From Coniella vitis (taxonomy: Eukaryota > Ascomycota > Sordariomycetes > Diaporthales > Schizoparmaceae): a stretch of 64,000 nucleotides of DNA. The notes under the pieces were generated by a model. That model was not told the origin of the DNA and searched no databases. It was given only the letters and a program-made list of their open reading frames with translations. This document shows, piece by piece, positions 23,815-34,507 of the stretch; the stretch's first letter is position 1, and each line of letters opens with the position of its first letter. A program made the position numbers and the translations under genes. The stretch covers positions 757,001-821,000 of the forward strand of contig WUJK01000012.1 in NCBI GenBank assembly GCA_011317545.1, given 5' to 3'.

Positions 23815-26668
23815 CTAGTGCCACGTTGCAGGCCCGAAAGTCTGCCCTTCCGGCAGGACAACCTGGATCGCCGTTCCTTGGGCGTCCATGGTCTGTGTGA
23901 CAATGTTGTTGCCCCACCATGAGGGTGGGTTGATGTTATTGAGCGTGAAGGCGAAGAATATGACCAGTGTGCTGAGCGCCAGACCGAGATCGAGACCTGA
24001 CGAAGTGAGGAAGTTGAGGCGGCTCCACCATCTGAAATGGCGCTTCTTGATAAGGTACTGGAAGATGAAACCGACGATTCCCCACGAAAGATAGTTGAGC
24101 GGGGTGGCTGGCGGAATGGACCCAGAGCCTCCAAATATAACAGGAGCAATGAGATATCTAGCAGGAGACTTGGGCCATCGCTTCATAGCAAAGTAAAAGA
24201 TGAGTGGCGCGACCGCGCCAATACCAAAGAATATGAAGAGGCCGGAGTATATTTGACCAGGGGAAAATATTCGAGAGGGACCGATGAGGCCCCAGATGAC
24301 GGAAGCTATCATGTCTGTCAGAGTTGCATTGGAAAATTCTATGTGTTTTTGATGGATGGACATACCGGAAAAGAAGACCTTGCCACCGGGGCAAGTGAAA
24401 TGCTCGCGCTGTCCGCTTGTGCAAACGTCCGGAATAGAGCTTAATGATGCATTCAGCACGGTGATCTGAATGAAGCACGAGAAGGTCGTTGCCACAACCT
24501 GAGCCATGAACATAGTTCGCGGTGGAATTTTCATGTAATGCCCAAACTTGAGATCAGAGACGAATGCCAGTGCTTGACTCATTGTGATGTATCCAAAAGT
24601 CTTGAAACTGTAAATGAGTTAGTCTCACCGGTTGCGTAAAGGTAACAGCATATGGGAAGATTTACATCATAAGTGCTAAAGGACGTCCAGGTTGGATGTA
24701 ACCGTATATGAATTCCGTCAATACGTTCAAGCCAATTTGATTGTTCGTGATAGCCTGAATAATACCAATGGGCAGAGAGAACCCGAAAGATATGGCTACG
24801 GCTAGTAAAAAGCTCCACCAGTTCAGATTTGTCGGATAGGCCAGAACTGTTACGAAGCCGAGAGCCAGCATCTAGAGATTTGGAATTAATCTGACTGGCT
24901 CGTGAAGTAGTCGAGAGGAAATATCACTGACTATAGTAAACAGCCCCGTGTACCACCAAGTCGGGGCCTCGGGGTACTTGCGCATGAGCTTCATGTGGAT
25001 GTCATCAGGCTCGCTCTGGCTATGTCGCCACTGCTGCCATATGCGTTTGCCATGGTGCAAATATGTATAGACGATGAGCGAGGCTATGGCAGCGAAAGAC
25101 AGACCATATGAGAGGGCAAAGGTCGTACTAGACAACAGCTGTTATTGGCACATCTTACAGAATCTGGCGTAAGCGAAGACATACCTAATAAAGAGCGGCG
25201 AGTAGTTTTCGTAGGCTTCTTGGTCGAGAGTGAAATCTGCCGTCAAAATGCGTGTCGTGTTATAAGCGGCACCCGTGTTGTCGTAGGTTCCAGAGTCGCT
25301 CATGGGAAGGAAGCGACCGTACCACGTTCCCGTGTAATGGAATATCGAGGCGCCGAAAATGAAGAAAACTACCACACCAATAAGAGTATTGGCGATAGCA
25401 TGCCAAGGAGGGATCAAAGGTGAGCCAACAAATCCGGAAATTTGAGTCCAGTCGAAGGTAATTGGGATGATGGATAAGCCAGTGCTTGCGCCAAAGAGCT
25501 GGTTGATGACTGGGTTGTTAGGAGCTAGCCAGGTAGCAAAAGCGAATGTGCTCAAAAATTGGGCAAAAAAGCCGGGGATGAAGTAGTATGCAAAGGCACC
25601 AAAGGTGACATATGCAAACCACCTGTAGCGTGGCATCTTGCCGCCGAGCACGGTGGGATCTGGTTCCTCTTTTTCCTCATACATGGCGTTCATCAGGGTC
25701 ACAGACACAAGGTTTCCTGGCCAAATCATTGACGCGGGGTACACGAGAAACTTCCTCATAATACCTGCAATCCCGTAGCCAAGTGACTGCGTCGAAATGA
25801 CCAACATCAGCTGCCACGGGACACCAAAGTCTTGCTTGTAAAAGACCTTTTGTGCCAGGATGATATCCGTAGCATAGGCAACGGAGAAGGATACACTCGC
25901 CATAACAACTATGATGGAGTGCTCTTTGATGTTAAATGGACCAGGGTTGAGAGACCATTTCAGGCCAAAGGTCTTGAACTGCTTCTTGGGCATGACTTTG
26001 GCCCAACCATGGCCAAGGGGCCAAGCAATGATCTGGGCCATGAGTGACCCGAGTCCAATCGAAGGATTTCGCAGCGAGAATAGGGTATTCATTGAAGCTC
26101 CAATAACGACAAGGACCATACCGATGGTCCAGGCACGAATCTGCACAGCATGTCAATTACTATGGGTCACCGATGGCAATCTGTGCCCCTCTGGGATACT
26201 CACTGTATTGCAAGGGACATCCATATCATAATTTCTGACCGCCGCGCGCACCTCGGGGTACGGTGAGTCCTCTTCAATACCATCCTCATTGTATATCTTG
26301 TTTGTCTTCTCTTCGTCGAAGGAGGAGGAAAGGCTGATCGTACGGGTAAGACCGAGATTCGAGGGCTGCTGAAGATACTCGTCCGGCAGATTGGGGTCTA
26401 GCAACAGTTCATATTCCGATCCCTCCTCGTCACTATCTGCAGGTTGGGTATGAGACTCACCCCATAGCGAGAGACGGTGCTTGAGTTCGTCCACAGGGCT
26501 CACTTGGCGGCCCAAAGGGGCCACCGTGCTTGTGCCAGACGACTCGGCTACCGCCTCCTTCTCACTGACCTCCGCCACATCAAACTCGATGGTCCTGCTC
26601 CGGTTTTCTCCTGTCATGCGGGTCTTCATGGCCGTACCAGACGGCTCATCTCGAAATGGCTGAGCCAT
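23815..26668 (-). CDS. OPT-family oligopeptide transporter
   Basis: Five exons on the minus strand: 26668-26204, 26140-25185, 25127-24932, 24871-24666 and 24607-23815, giving 871 residues with all phases matching. Intron 3 has the weak donor GTCAGT. The N-terminal 130 residues are hydrophilic and acidic, ending in SPYPEVRAAVRNYDMDVPCNTIRAW, the entry to TM1. Many hydrophobic spans follow. Landmarks typical of the family are SLNPGPFNIKEH, the loop with MPRYRWF, and FKTFGYITMSQALAFVSDLKFGHYMKIPPR. OPT proteins are proton-coupled plasma-membrane importers of tetra- and pentapeptides, glutathione or metal-peptide chelates. The substrate here is not determinable from sequence. A TATATAG element lies about 85 bases upstream of the start. 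Confidence 0.92.
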
Positions 26669-28572
26669 CTTTATCTCAGACCCGACAACAAGGATGCTGA
26701 ACCGAAGGATGCAGGACCTGAGGAGTCTTTCTGCGGAAGAGGGCAGGGCGCTATATAGGGATGATCTAACCTCTCGACAGTGTGTGGCCCGTTGTGCTCA
26801 GAGAGCCAGGACGTCGCAGATTTCCTTGGGCTCTGCCACCACTAGCGGGCTAGAAGCCCGCCACACACTGATTCTCAAGCGATCTTCAACTGGTCAAAGA
26901 TAACGTGCTGCGACAATGTTCGCCCATCCAAGGCAGTATGGCTTCCGGCGCTTCAACTGATCTCGCTTATCTATGGGCTGCAACACCAGATCCCAGAGAC
27001 AAAGACCAATTCACTAGAAGGTCAAACCCAGCGGCAAGAGGTGTGTGAGCCTAACCTAGGCTACAAAACCAAGCTAAGAAACAAGGTGTCGTAGACCGAC
27101 CAAGCAGGGTGTTAGTTTGAGGCGGATGCGGCGTGAAGGTGAAGCGTCTCGGGTCGAGAATGGTTGTGATTGCCAAAACAGTAGCAGGATGTGGTCACGC
27201 GGTCGATGAGTGTGCAATGTTGGCGTGCCGTGAGGTGATCAAAAGGTTGATCCAGGCACCACCTTGCGTTGTTGAGCATGCGTCGCGATAAGGAGCGGAG
27301 ACCGTGTCCGGATGAAGGCTGAAACAAACTTGCGGCGGGCACAGATTCGTTCAGTCAAATGATTAACGGTTGGTAGAAACGCAAGATAGATGAACGGACC
27401 AACAAGAGTAGTCACGTCATTATCATATGGAAAGAATTGATGGCGTGAGAGGAGATTGTCGATAATGACCTCGGTTTCTGCACGTGGCAGCAAACGCGGG
27501 CGGTCAAATGCGATTGGACACCAAGCGAAGATATCGTCGTCCTCGGACGTCGCAAATGCACGTGTAGAACGGTGTTCGAGTAATACTTTCTCAGAGACTA
27601 GGATTTTCGCACTGAATTGACCAATACTTGGATCACTTCGCGCAATCACTGTAAGCCCCGAGGTGTTGAGGTCGATGATATATGGTCCGAAACAGAAGAT
27701 CAATTGCAAAGCTTGGACGAATGGATGGTAGAGACAGCAGCGAGGCGCTGTGACCAAGGTGAAGATCCAGACAATAGCCTTCGCAAGCTCTTGAGAACAA
27801 GAGAACACATATGCATATGTCAAAAAGCAGCCGTCCTCATGTTGTTCAGGTCGGTACTTTGTCCGTGGCTCTCGTCAGAATCCTAAGTGGCAAGATGGAT
27901 CGTTGGGCCACGTCTTTGTCAGATATGCGGCCAGGTGGACCCGATCGTCTAGATTTAGCAGTAGCAGGAGCCGCCTGAATACTATGTACTTTGAGGTCGT
28001 ACCTGCCACGGTTAAAAAGTCGTTAACCAAAGTGCGACTGCGACATGCAATCTTCGTGGAGCATACCCAGAAATGGCTGCCCAGCGGGACCCTTGAAGCG
28101 CGGTTTCCTTATAAACAATGATTTCTGTCTGGGGTTGCTGTGAATGAGATGAATCAGACTGCGCGATGGATCTATGTTTGCACACTATGATACATGGTAC
28201 TTACATAGTACTCCGTACTTCTGGCTCCGTCTCTATAATCTGGGGTTGCAGTGCTGATCCACAGGTTCGGGTTGGGATCAGAGGCTTGTGCCCCTACCAT
28301 AGTACATCTGCATCCGGATTAGCGCTGTCTATGCAGGGCCTGGCTTTTCCTTCCATACTCGCATCCTTCCTCAGCCCCCATCTCACCATATGTCGAACCT
28401 TCCCACTAGGTTTAGACCCTCCGCACGACAGATATCTGATAACGCTCCCTCGGCAGGCTGCTTCCAGGCATAAGCGTCTTCAGGAGTCGCTTGTTGCAAG
28501 CTTACCGGACCTCGCGTCTTGGTGTGTGTCTTCGTCTAGTGTTTCCATTGGGTCTTGGGACATGGAAAGATT
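26669..28572. other. Divergent intergenic region between OPT and 3-oxoacyl-ACP synthase genes
   Basis: 1.9 kb. An open stretch on both strands at about 27239-27886 has some coding-like composition, but neither strand has an ATG where it would be needed or a recognisable domain, so I do not call a gene. Repeated TACATAGTAC/GTACTATGTAC motifs occur near 27981, 28200 and 28300. The OPT TATA element is at 26752-26757. Confidence 0.5.
26752..26757 (-). promoter_or_regulatory. Candidate TATA box of the OPT gene
   Basis: A TATATA/TATATAG sequence about 85 bases upstream of the OPT ATG. The distance suits a fungal TATA element with a short leader. Confidence 0.45.
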
Positions 28573-28591
28573 ATGCGACGTGTTGTCGTGA
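28562..28591 (+). other. Short upstream ORF overlapping the 3-oxoacyl-ACP synthase start
   Basis: An ATG at 28562 opens a nine-codon frame that stops at 28589-28591. It overlaps the main ATG (28573) in another frame. If the transcript begins upstream of it, scanning ribosomes would meet this ATG first, which would lower main-ORF translation unless leaky scanning occurs. Confidence 0.4.
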
Positions 28592-29974
28592 CAGGTCTCG
28601 GCGCCATCACGCCTCTTGGGGTGGGTGCTCGAAGGACGTGGAAGCGCCTTTTGGCTGGAGAGTCTGGACTCGTTGATGTTTCTGCTATCGAGCCCAGGTC
28701 GCAGTGGAAGGGGTTGACAAGCACAGTTGCTGGACTTGTTCCAAGCGGTGCAGACGGCCAGGCCGAGGGACTATGGAGTCCCTCGGAGTTTATGGATGGC
28801 TCAGAACAGAGGCGTATGGCGCGTTTCGCCCAATATGCAGTGGCTGCTACAGAGATGGCTTTGGTTGATGCCGGCTGGAAGCCAACCCGCCAGGCTGAAC
28901 TTGAGGCGACCGGGATCTGCCTGGGGAGTGGTATCGGAAACCTCGACGAGGTCTATTCCACAAGCCTTGCTTTTGAGAAAGATGTGAGCTCGGCCCCTTG
29001 GATAATATGGGAACGCGTGAGAGGCTAAGATTAGAGGTAGGGTTACAAAAAAGTATCTCCCTTGTTTGTTCCCAAGATTTTGATCAATCTTGCCGCCGGC
29101 CATGTTTCGATGAAATACGGCTTCCAAGGGCCCAATCATTCCGCCACCACAGCCTGCACAACGGGCGCGCACTCTATAGGAGATGCATCAAGATTTATCG
29201 CCTACGGGGACGCAGATGTAATGGTAGCTGGAGGTTCTGAATCCTGTATTCACCCTTTGACATTTGCGGGCTTTGGGAGGTCTAGGTCTCTATCTACTGC
29301 GTTCAACCAGGACCCAAAGGCAAGCTGCAGGCCCTTTGACGCGGACAGAAACGGCTTCGTCGTTGCTGAAGGTGCCGCCGTATTGGTGCTCGAGGAGCTG
29401 GAGCATGCCAAGGCGCGACGTGCCAATATCCTCGCAGAGGTTGCCGGCTATGGTTGCAGCGGTGATGCGTACCATATGACGGCCCCCCGAGAAGACGGCT
29501 CAGGGGCCTTGCTAGCCATGAAGCGCGCATTGAAGAACGCCCAGATCAAGCCTCAAGATGTGGACTATATCAACGCCCATGCTACCAGTACTTCCATTGG
29601 CGATGCTGCGGAAGCCAGAGCCATTGCAACATTGATGGTGGGAGAGGACGGCGTGGAGGCGGAGAGCCAAGTCACCGTGAGCGGTACTAAAGGGGCAGTA
29701 GGCCATCTTCTCGGGGCGGCTGGTGCGATCGAGTCCTTGTTCTCGGTGCTCGCGATTTCAGAGGTATGTTTGCTTTCAACTATTACTTAGTTCACCCGCT
29801 GACGTATCTCAGAACGTGGTGCCACCGACTCTGAATTTGCACAATCCCAACGTAGGTGTTGATCTGAATTTTGTGCCTCTCTATGCACAACAGAAGGAGG
29901 TCAACACTGTCATTTCCAACTCTTTTGGCTTTGGCGGTACGAATGCTTCATTAGTTTTCTCGAGCTATCGGTAG
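28573..29974 (+). CDS. CEM1: Mitochondrial 3-oxoacyl-[ACP] synthase (FabF/Cem1-like)
   Basis: Three exons, 28573-28983, 29041-29763 and 29813-29974, give 431 residues; both introns are in phase (GTGAGC...GTAG and GTATGT...CTCAG). The start MRRVVVTGLGAITPLG matches the N-terminal strand of KAS enzymes, as in yeast Cem1 (442 residues), which also has no obvious extension. The catalytic triad is visible: Cys176 in TTACTTGAHS, His317 in INAHATSTSIGD and His359 in GAVGHLLGAAG; the C-terminal NSFGFGGTNASLVF loop is also intact. It condenses malonyl-ACP with acyl-ACP in mitochondrial type II fatty acid synthesis, the route that provides octanoyl-ACP for lipoic acid. An overlapping nine-codon upstream ORF precedes it. 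Cbp3, another mitochondrial factor, lies 0.7 kb downstream. Confidence 0.93.
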
Positions 29975-30636
29975 ATGTTCATACACAATAGTGCTTTGCT
30001 GGGTGACAGTAAGCGACAAAAAGGGTTTGGACAATACCGATTTGCTTGATAAGGACATCACCACTTGCGCAAAGACGAGATATTTGAACTTAGAGGTAAA
30101 ACTCGTGCTTGATATCTGTGGCCTGTTGCTTGAACCAACAGCTTATGGATTCTATTTCGCTGCAGTCTTGGGCTCATTGGCACCAAGTTTTCATCCTGGA
30201 AGATATCACCAAGTACATAAGAAATTTATCATGCAGTGATTGGGTATCCATCAGTCACTGTCTCCATGTCAATCAATGTTGAATTTACCTATGCATACAG
30301 AAATATTTCGTGAATGAGCTAGTAGGCTCAGGCCTTCGATTAATCGTCGATATCAATCTCAAATTGCTGATTTCAGCGCTCGAAAGTGCGTGGAGGATGA
30401 TGAGGCGGGTAGTACATGGGTACTTGAGCATGACATTGTCCTCGTCAAAAGGTGCAGGGGTATAGCAACTAAATTTTTGGATTTGAACGTGCCGGTCCTC
30501 CCTCCATGACGCGAACAATCCGTCAACCTACTGCGACCTCTGTACATAAGCTACGCTGAGGTTTACAGATTTGATTGCTTATCCCATTCTTGCAAGGTAC
30601 CATCTTTCCCTTCTTCGTGGATCCAACCATTTCAGC
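29975..30636. other. Intergenic region between KAS and CBP3 genes
   Basis: About 660 bases, AT-richer than the genes. I see no coding frame or RNA gene. It should hold the KAS 3' UTR and the CBP3 promoter. Confidence 0.6.
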
Positions 30637-31625
30637 ATGTCACTCTGCAGACCATGTCGCGACGTCACGCGGCGCCAGCTGCGCGCACTCATCGAGCTGG
30701 GCCAGGGACCTCGCAACACCGTCTTGAAGACGCCGACGGTCACTAGACGACAATTCCACCAAACGGTGACCCATTTGGAGGAAAGAAAGGCCTCTGCTTG
30801 GGTCAACGCTATTAAGGCAATTCTTCCGCGGAGTGCAGTACAACCCTATGCCATATTTGGCGCCACCGAAACAATGTACAAGGCTTGCTCGCAACCAGCT
30901 GCGTACACCATTTCAGAAGAGCTGCGCAAGAAGGAGGAGGTACCCATGACAGAGGACGGCATGGAGCTTGGTGTGGGAACTGGTGTCTGGTATGAAGGTA
31001 TGTCGAGCTGTGTTGTTTTTGGTTCTTGGGCGCATCTCATTTCGGAGCAGACTACTAACATGAGCGTATGCCTATTACAGAATTCGGCCTCGCCCCAACG
31101 TTCAGTAATTGGTCGCAAGTGACCATGTTACACGTTTATCTACTCATAGTGCGCCTACGATGTCTAGAGAAAGATGCCTGGCAGGCATGGCAGACGCAAT
31201 TGGTGAATCATTTTTTCCAGCACGCCGAAGACATCATGGAGATAAATCATGGGATGAAGAGCCGGATGGTCCGTTCAACCCATTTGAACACTTTGTTCCA
31301 GACATGGCGGGGAGTGGTATTAGCATATGATGAGGGGCTGGTGAAGGGCGATGCAGTGATGGCCGCTGCTGTGTGGCGGAACATCTTTATGAGTAGGGAA
31401 GATGTCGACATGCGCCATGTTGCTGCGATTGTGAGCTGGATGAGGCTTACGTTGAGAAAACTCGACCGCTTGCTCGATTCTACCTTGTTATATCATGGTG
31501 CAAGCGTATTCTCGACACCACCGACAGCAGAGCTAAAGTTTGTTGACGAAGTTGTCTCGTTGAAAGACATCAAGATGCCAGCGCGGACCGCGCAAACAGC
31601 CTCTGTAAAGCAGGGCGTAAAATGA
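30637..31625 (+). CDS. CBP3: Cbp3/UQCC1-type ubiquinol-cytochrome c chaperone
   Basis: Two exons, 30637-30997 and 31081-31625, give 301 residues. The open frame extends 5' of the ATG only through a TTG, so the ATG at 30637 is chosen. The 83-nt intron (GTATGT...TTACAG) joins TGVWYE to EFGLAPTFSNWSQVTMLHVYLL in phase. The N-terminus is rich in Arg and hydroxylated residues, as for a matrix-targeting signal (LRALIELGQGPRNTVLK...RRQFHQT). The core carries the family's landmarks: FSNWSQVTMLHVYLL, LVNHFFQHAEDIM and a helical C-terminal half. Cbp3 acts with Cbp6 at the mitoribosome exit to promote translation and early assembly of cytochrome b for complex III. Confidence 0.88.
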
Positions 31626-31783
31626 GCCATGTAGGCATGCGCCTTCACAACCTTGGCAATTACCAGGATGATCTGAGAGCACGTCTTATTAATGTATGGG
31701 GACGTTCAGTGCTCTAGGCAGCTCAGAACGCTATGCTGTCTAGCAACGTGTACATCAATGATACAAGCATCTTCATGAACTGC

Positions 31784-32475
31784 TCAATCTTGCTTCTCCC
31801 ACATCTGGAACTCGTACTGCGTGTCGTTCTCAACCTGTATGCCCTCTGGCACCGTCTCACCAGCCCAAGCGTCCAGCTCTTGCTTGGAGCTTTTCGCCCA
31901 CCCAGGAGCACTGTCCCCATTATCTCTAAGCTTTAGCGAAAAGAAGGTGTCGCACTCGAACTCCGTAATGACCTTGGTCAACAGCACCCGTCTCACTTCC
32001 TGTAGCTCCAGCGCCGAGGAATATATCTGGCCGCCTCCTATCACAAACACCCGGCCCACTGTGCCTGCGGGCTTTTTGCGCAAATACGAAATCGCTTGCT
32101 CCAACGATGAGGCTTTGACTGGGTCAGAATCGGTATGGGGGGGCTCTTCTGGTGGAGCAGTAAAGGACCGGCTGATAACGATGTTGAGACGTCCCTTTAA
32201 AGGGCGGAACTTGGGTGGTATGCTGTCCCAGGTTTTGCGCCCCATGATCACTGCGTTTACCGCCGTAGGCTCAACCTAGGATGGATAAGTCATAAATCGC
32301 GTTCCTTGAGCATGAATACGTTATGTCTTCTTCTTACTGAAGGCGGAAGTCTTTTGGTTATTCTCGCAAAATAAGCCATCTCCTTCCGTAGGCCTGTCCA
32401 GGGCAATGTGCCTCGCAGGCCGATGCCCATGTCGCGAGTGGCCGCGAGGACTAGTGTGAGCTCCGTGGAAGCCAT
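31784..32475 (-). CDS. DFR1: Dihydrofolate reductase
   Basis: Two exons on the minus strand, 32475-32338 and 32275-31784, give 209 residues. The 62-nt intron (GTAAGA...CCTAG) is in phase; an acceptor six bases further on would remove two residues. All DHFR landmarks are seen: LVLAATRDMGIGLRGTLPW at the N-terminus, the catalytic acidic residue in LRKEM, NAVIMGRKTWDSIPP for NADPH and folate binding, LNIVISRS, and the FVIGGGQIY nucleotide loop. It reduces dihydrofolate to tetrahydrofolate with NADPH for thymidylate, purine and methionine synthesis. Length is typical of fungal enzymes. It is head to head with the eL41 gene and converges on CBP3, with about 160 bases between the stop codons. Confidence 0.95.
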
Positions 32476-33265
32476 TTCTTGCTGTGAAAGCGTGCTGCTC
32501 CTAGATCACACAATGCTCGAAAGCGATCCGGATGGGCCAAGGCGCTGTGTGTATAAGAATTTGATTTGCGGCTTCAGATGTCTACAGGTTTCAAGTATTG
32601 TAGTAGCGTCACCGGAAGACTGACGCCCTAGAATCCAGTCGTTTTCGTTACTGGAAAATCATTCTCATCCACCCTAACCACACATCACAAAAGCTCCAAA
32701 GCTACAAGTAGAAGCGCAAGAGTTTTTGATTCAGTGATTTTATTAGCAGGAGACTTACTTGCGAATTCTACAATTTAAAAAACGGTGCCCATTCTCCTAC
32801 AGTACCTAGGTAGGCAAGAACAGCTAGTACTTACGCCAGTGACACGGAGGACCCTAACCCTGCAGCCAGCGCCGGACAGCAGCCAAGTTTTGACAATTCC
32901 GGCGGTACCACGTGACTCAAAGCTGGCTTACCTAACACATGTAGCGCCGGTTCCCCACCAAACATTGGGAACCATACAAAAATCGGCTGCTGCATCATTC
33001 CCGCATCTGACTTTCTTTCCTACACCACCAACGACTTCCCTCACCGCAGAACAGTAAGTTGCACCACACGCTATGCACATCACCTTTTGCATCAGCAGCG
33101 CTGGCACGCAAGCATCATGACCGGTCAATTGATCAAATTTTCTCAATTGATTCAACCGTTTGCAACGCGCGCGCGCCCTTGCTACTGAATGCTACATACG
33201 TCAGAGCTCTTGGAGCTTTAAGTAAGCCAAGCTAACCCCGCCTTCAATAGTATCAATCGTTCACG
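32476..33265. promoter_or_regulatory. Divergent promoter between DHFR and eL41
   Basis: This 790-bp region must drive both genes. It holds two CCCTAACC motifs (32672-32679 and 32852-32860), an ACCTAGGTA motif near 32804, and a C/T-rich leader just before the eL41 5' UTR intron. RCCCTAA-type sites are bound by Tbf1-like factors in several fungal ribosomal protein promoters, so a role in eL41 expression is plausible (inference). Confidence 0.55.
33054..33250 (+). other. Probable 5' UTR intron of the eL41 gene
   Basis: A GTAAGT donor follows a pyrimidine-rich leader, and a CAATAG acceptor, with a GCTAAC branch-like motif upstream, lies 15 bases before the eL41 ATG. Leader introns are frequent in fungal ribosomal protein genes. 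Confidence 0.65.
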
Positions 33266-33406
33266 ATGAGAGCCAAGTGGAGGAAGAAGCGTGTTCGACG
33301 CCTTAAGCGCAAGAGAAGAAAGATGAGGGCTCGATCGTAAGTTCCCAGATTTGCGGTCATGATTGCGTTTAATGGTACATTTGCTGACCCCTCATACAGC
33401 AAATAA
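33266..33406 (+). CDS. RPL41: Large ribosomal subunit protein eL41, 25 residues
   Basis: Two coding exons, 33266-33336 and 33400-33406, encode 25 residues: MRAKWRKKRVRRLKRKRRKM followed by RARSK. This is almost identical to the universally conserved eL41, a highly basic helix buried at the subunit bridge. The 63-nt intron (GTAAGT...ATACAG) splits the penultimate Ser codon, so the final exon holds only seven coding bases including the stop. A further intron is likely in the 5' UTR. The gene is too small for ordinary open-frame screening and would easily be missed. It is divergent from DHFR. Confidence 0.95.
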
Positions 33407-34507
33407 ACAACTCGCACCACATGACCTCACGACAGCTCGAGCATTACAGTAGAGCCATCATGATATCACAACAATGATACAATCGTATACATCACCGGCC
33501 TTGAGCACTCACTCGCATCAAGCCCCTCAATTGCTTTGCACATCAACGCCTGCCTGTGTTGGGAGGATCGGATCTTGAGTTCCCTGGACCCAAGTTTTTG
33601 GTCTATGGATGAAGCTGAGGAGCATGGACGACGCACCAAGGACGTCAAATTGACGGTATCTATGGAGAGCTGTCTCTTGTTTAACCTAAGAGGTCTGGCT
33701 GGTTCAGTGTTTACAGGACATGCCACCCCGAAGCAACTGCACTGCTAGAATGGACAACTGCGAAGTCATTTTGATGGAGTCTTAAGATAGTAGTTTGCAA
33801 AAATAAAAGCAGTTCGCTTCAAACTCTTCATACGGTTCATCGTGATGTTCTATATTATCCACTTCCACAACGCGAGAGTGCAACCTCCTTACTAAACAAA
33901 TTGCGAGCCTCAAAATGTGCAATACGACTAAGTTTGTCCGCAGAGCCTGACGCTCTTGTTTAAGGAATGTTGCTGCGAATCTGATGGCCCAGGCGTCGGA
34001 AATCTTTGGTTCTTTTGTGCGGCCATCTCACATCTTGTTTCATCAGTTCGAGAAAGAGCAACGCGCTTCCTCCCCGCTTGGGCATGACGATTAGCTCACA
34101 AGCATGTGCATATGCGAATGACGGCCCCAAAAGCCGATTTCTTGCCATCAGAACCTCTCAACGAGGTAAAAAGAGAGTGACCAGCAATACTGTACCTAAC
34201 GAAACATGGCAAATTTCTTGCAAGACCATGTCGAGTTCTCAATTCATCTGTTTTACCAATCCCAAGCTGTGCGCAGCTGCCTACCAAATATGATGTCGTT
34301 TGGAGAAGTCAGGACCCTTGCATTGCTCAAGGCAGGCAGGCGGTGAAGCCGGCAGTAGCAGAAAGTTTCCCGGGCCCCTTGTTGACTTTGGGTGCGCGCC
34401 CGACACCTAGAAATTTTTGGGTCTTTAGTCTGCAGTAAAGCTGCGTATAATAGACAATCTTGGAAATCCATACCTTTCGTTTGAACCCGCAATTCTCGAT
34501 CCCAAAG
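33407..34507. other. Intergenic region between eL41 and RPA49 genes
   Basis: 1.1 kb with no supported gene; short frames only. It holds the eL41 3' UTR and the RPA49 promoter. Confidence 0.6.

Noticed and set aside
26669..30000. Secondary-metabolite cluster suggested by a ketosynthase beside transporters and a Zn2Cys6 regulator
   Set aside because: The ketosynthase is a single-domain mitochondrial FabF/Cem1 type; there is no PKS or NRPS backbone or tailoring enzyme.
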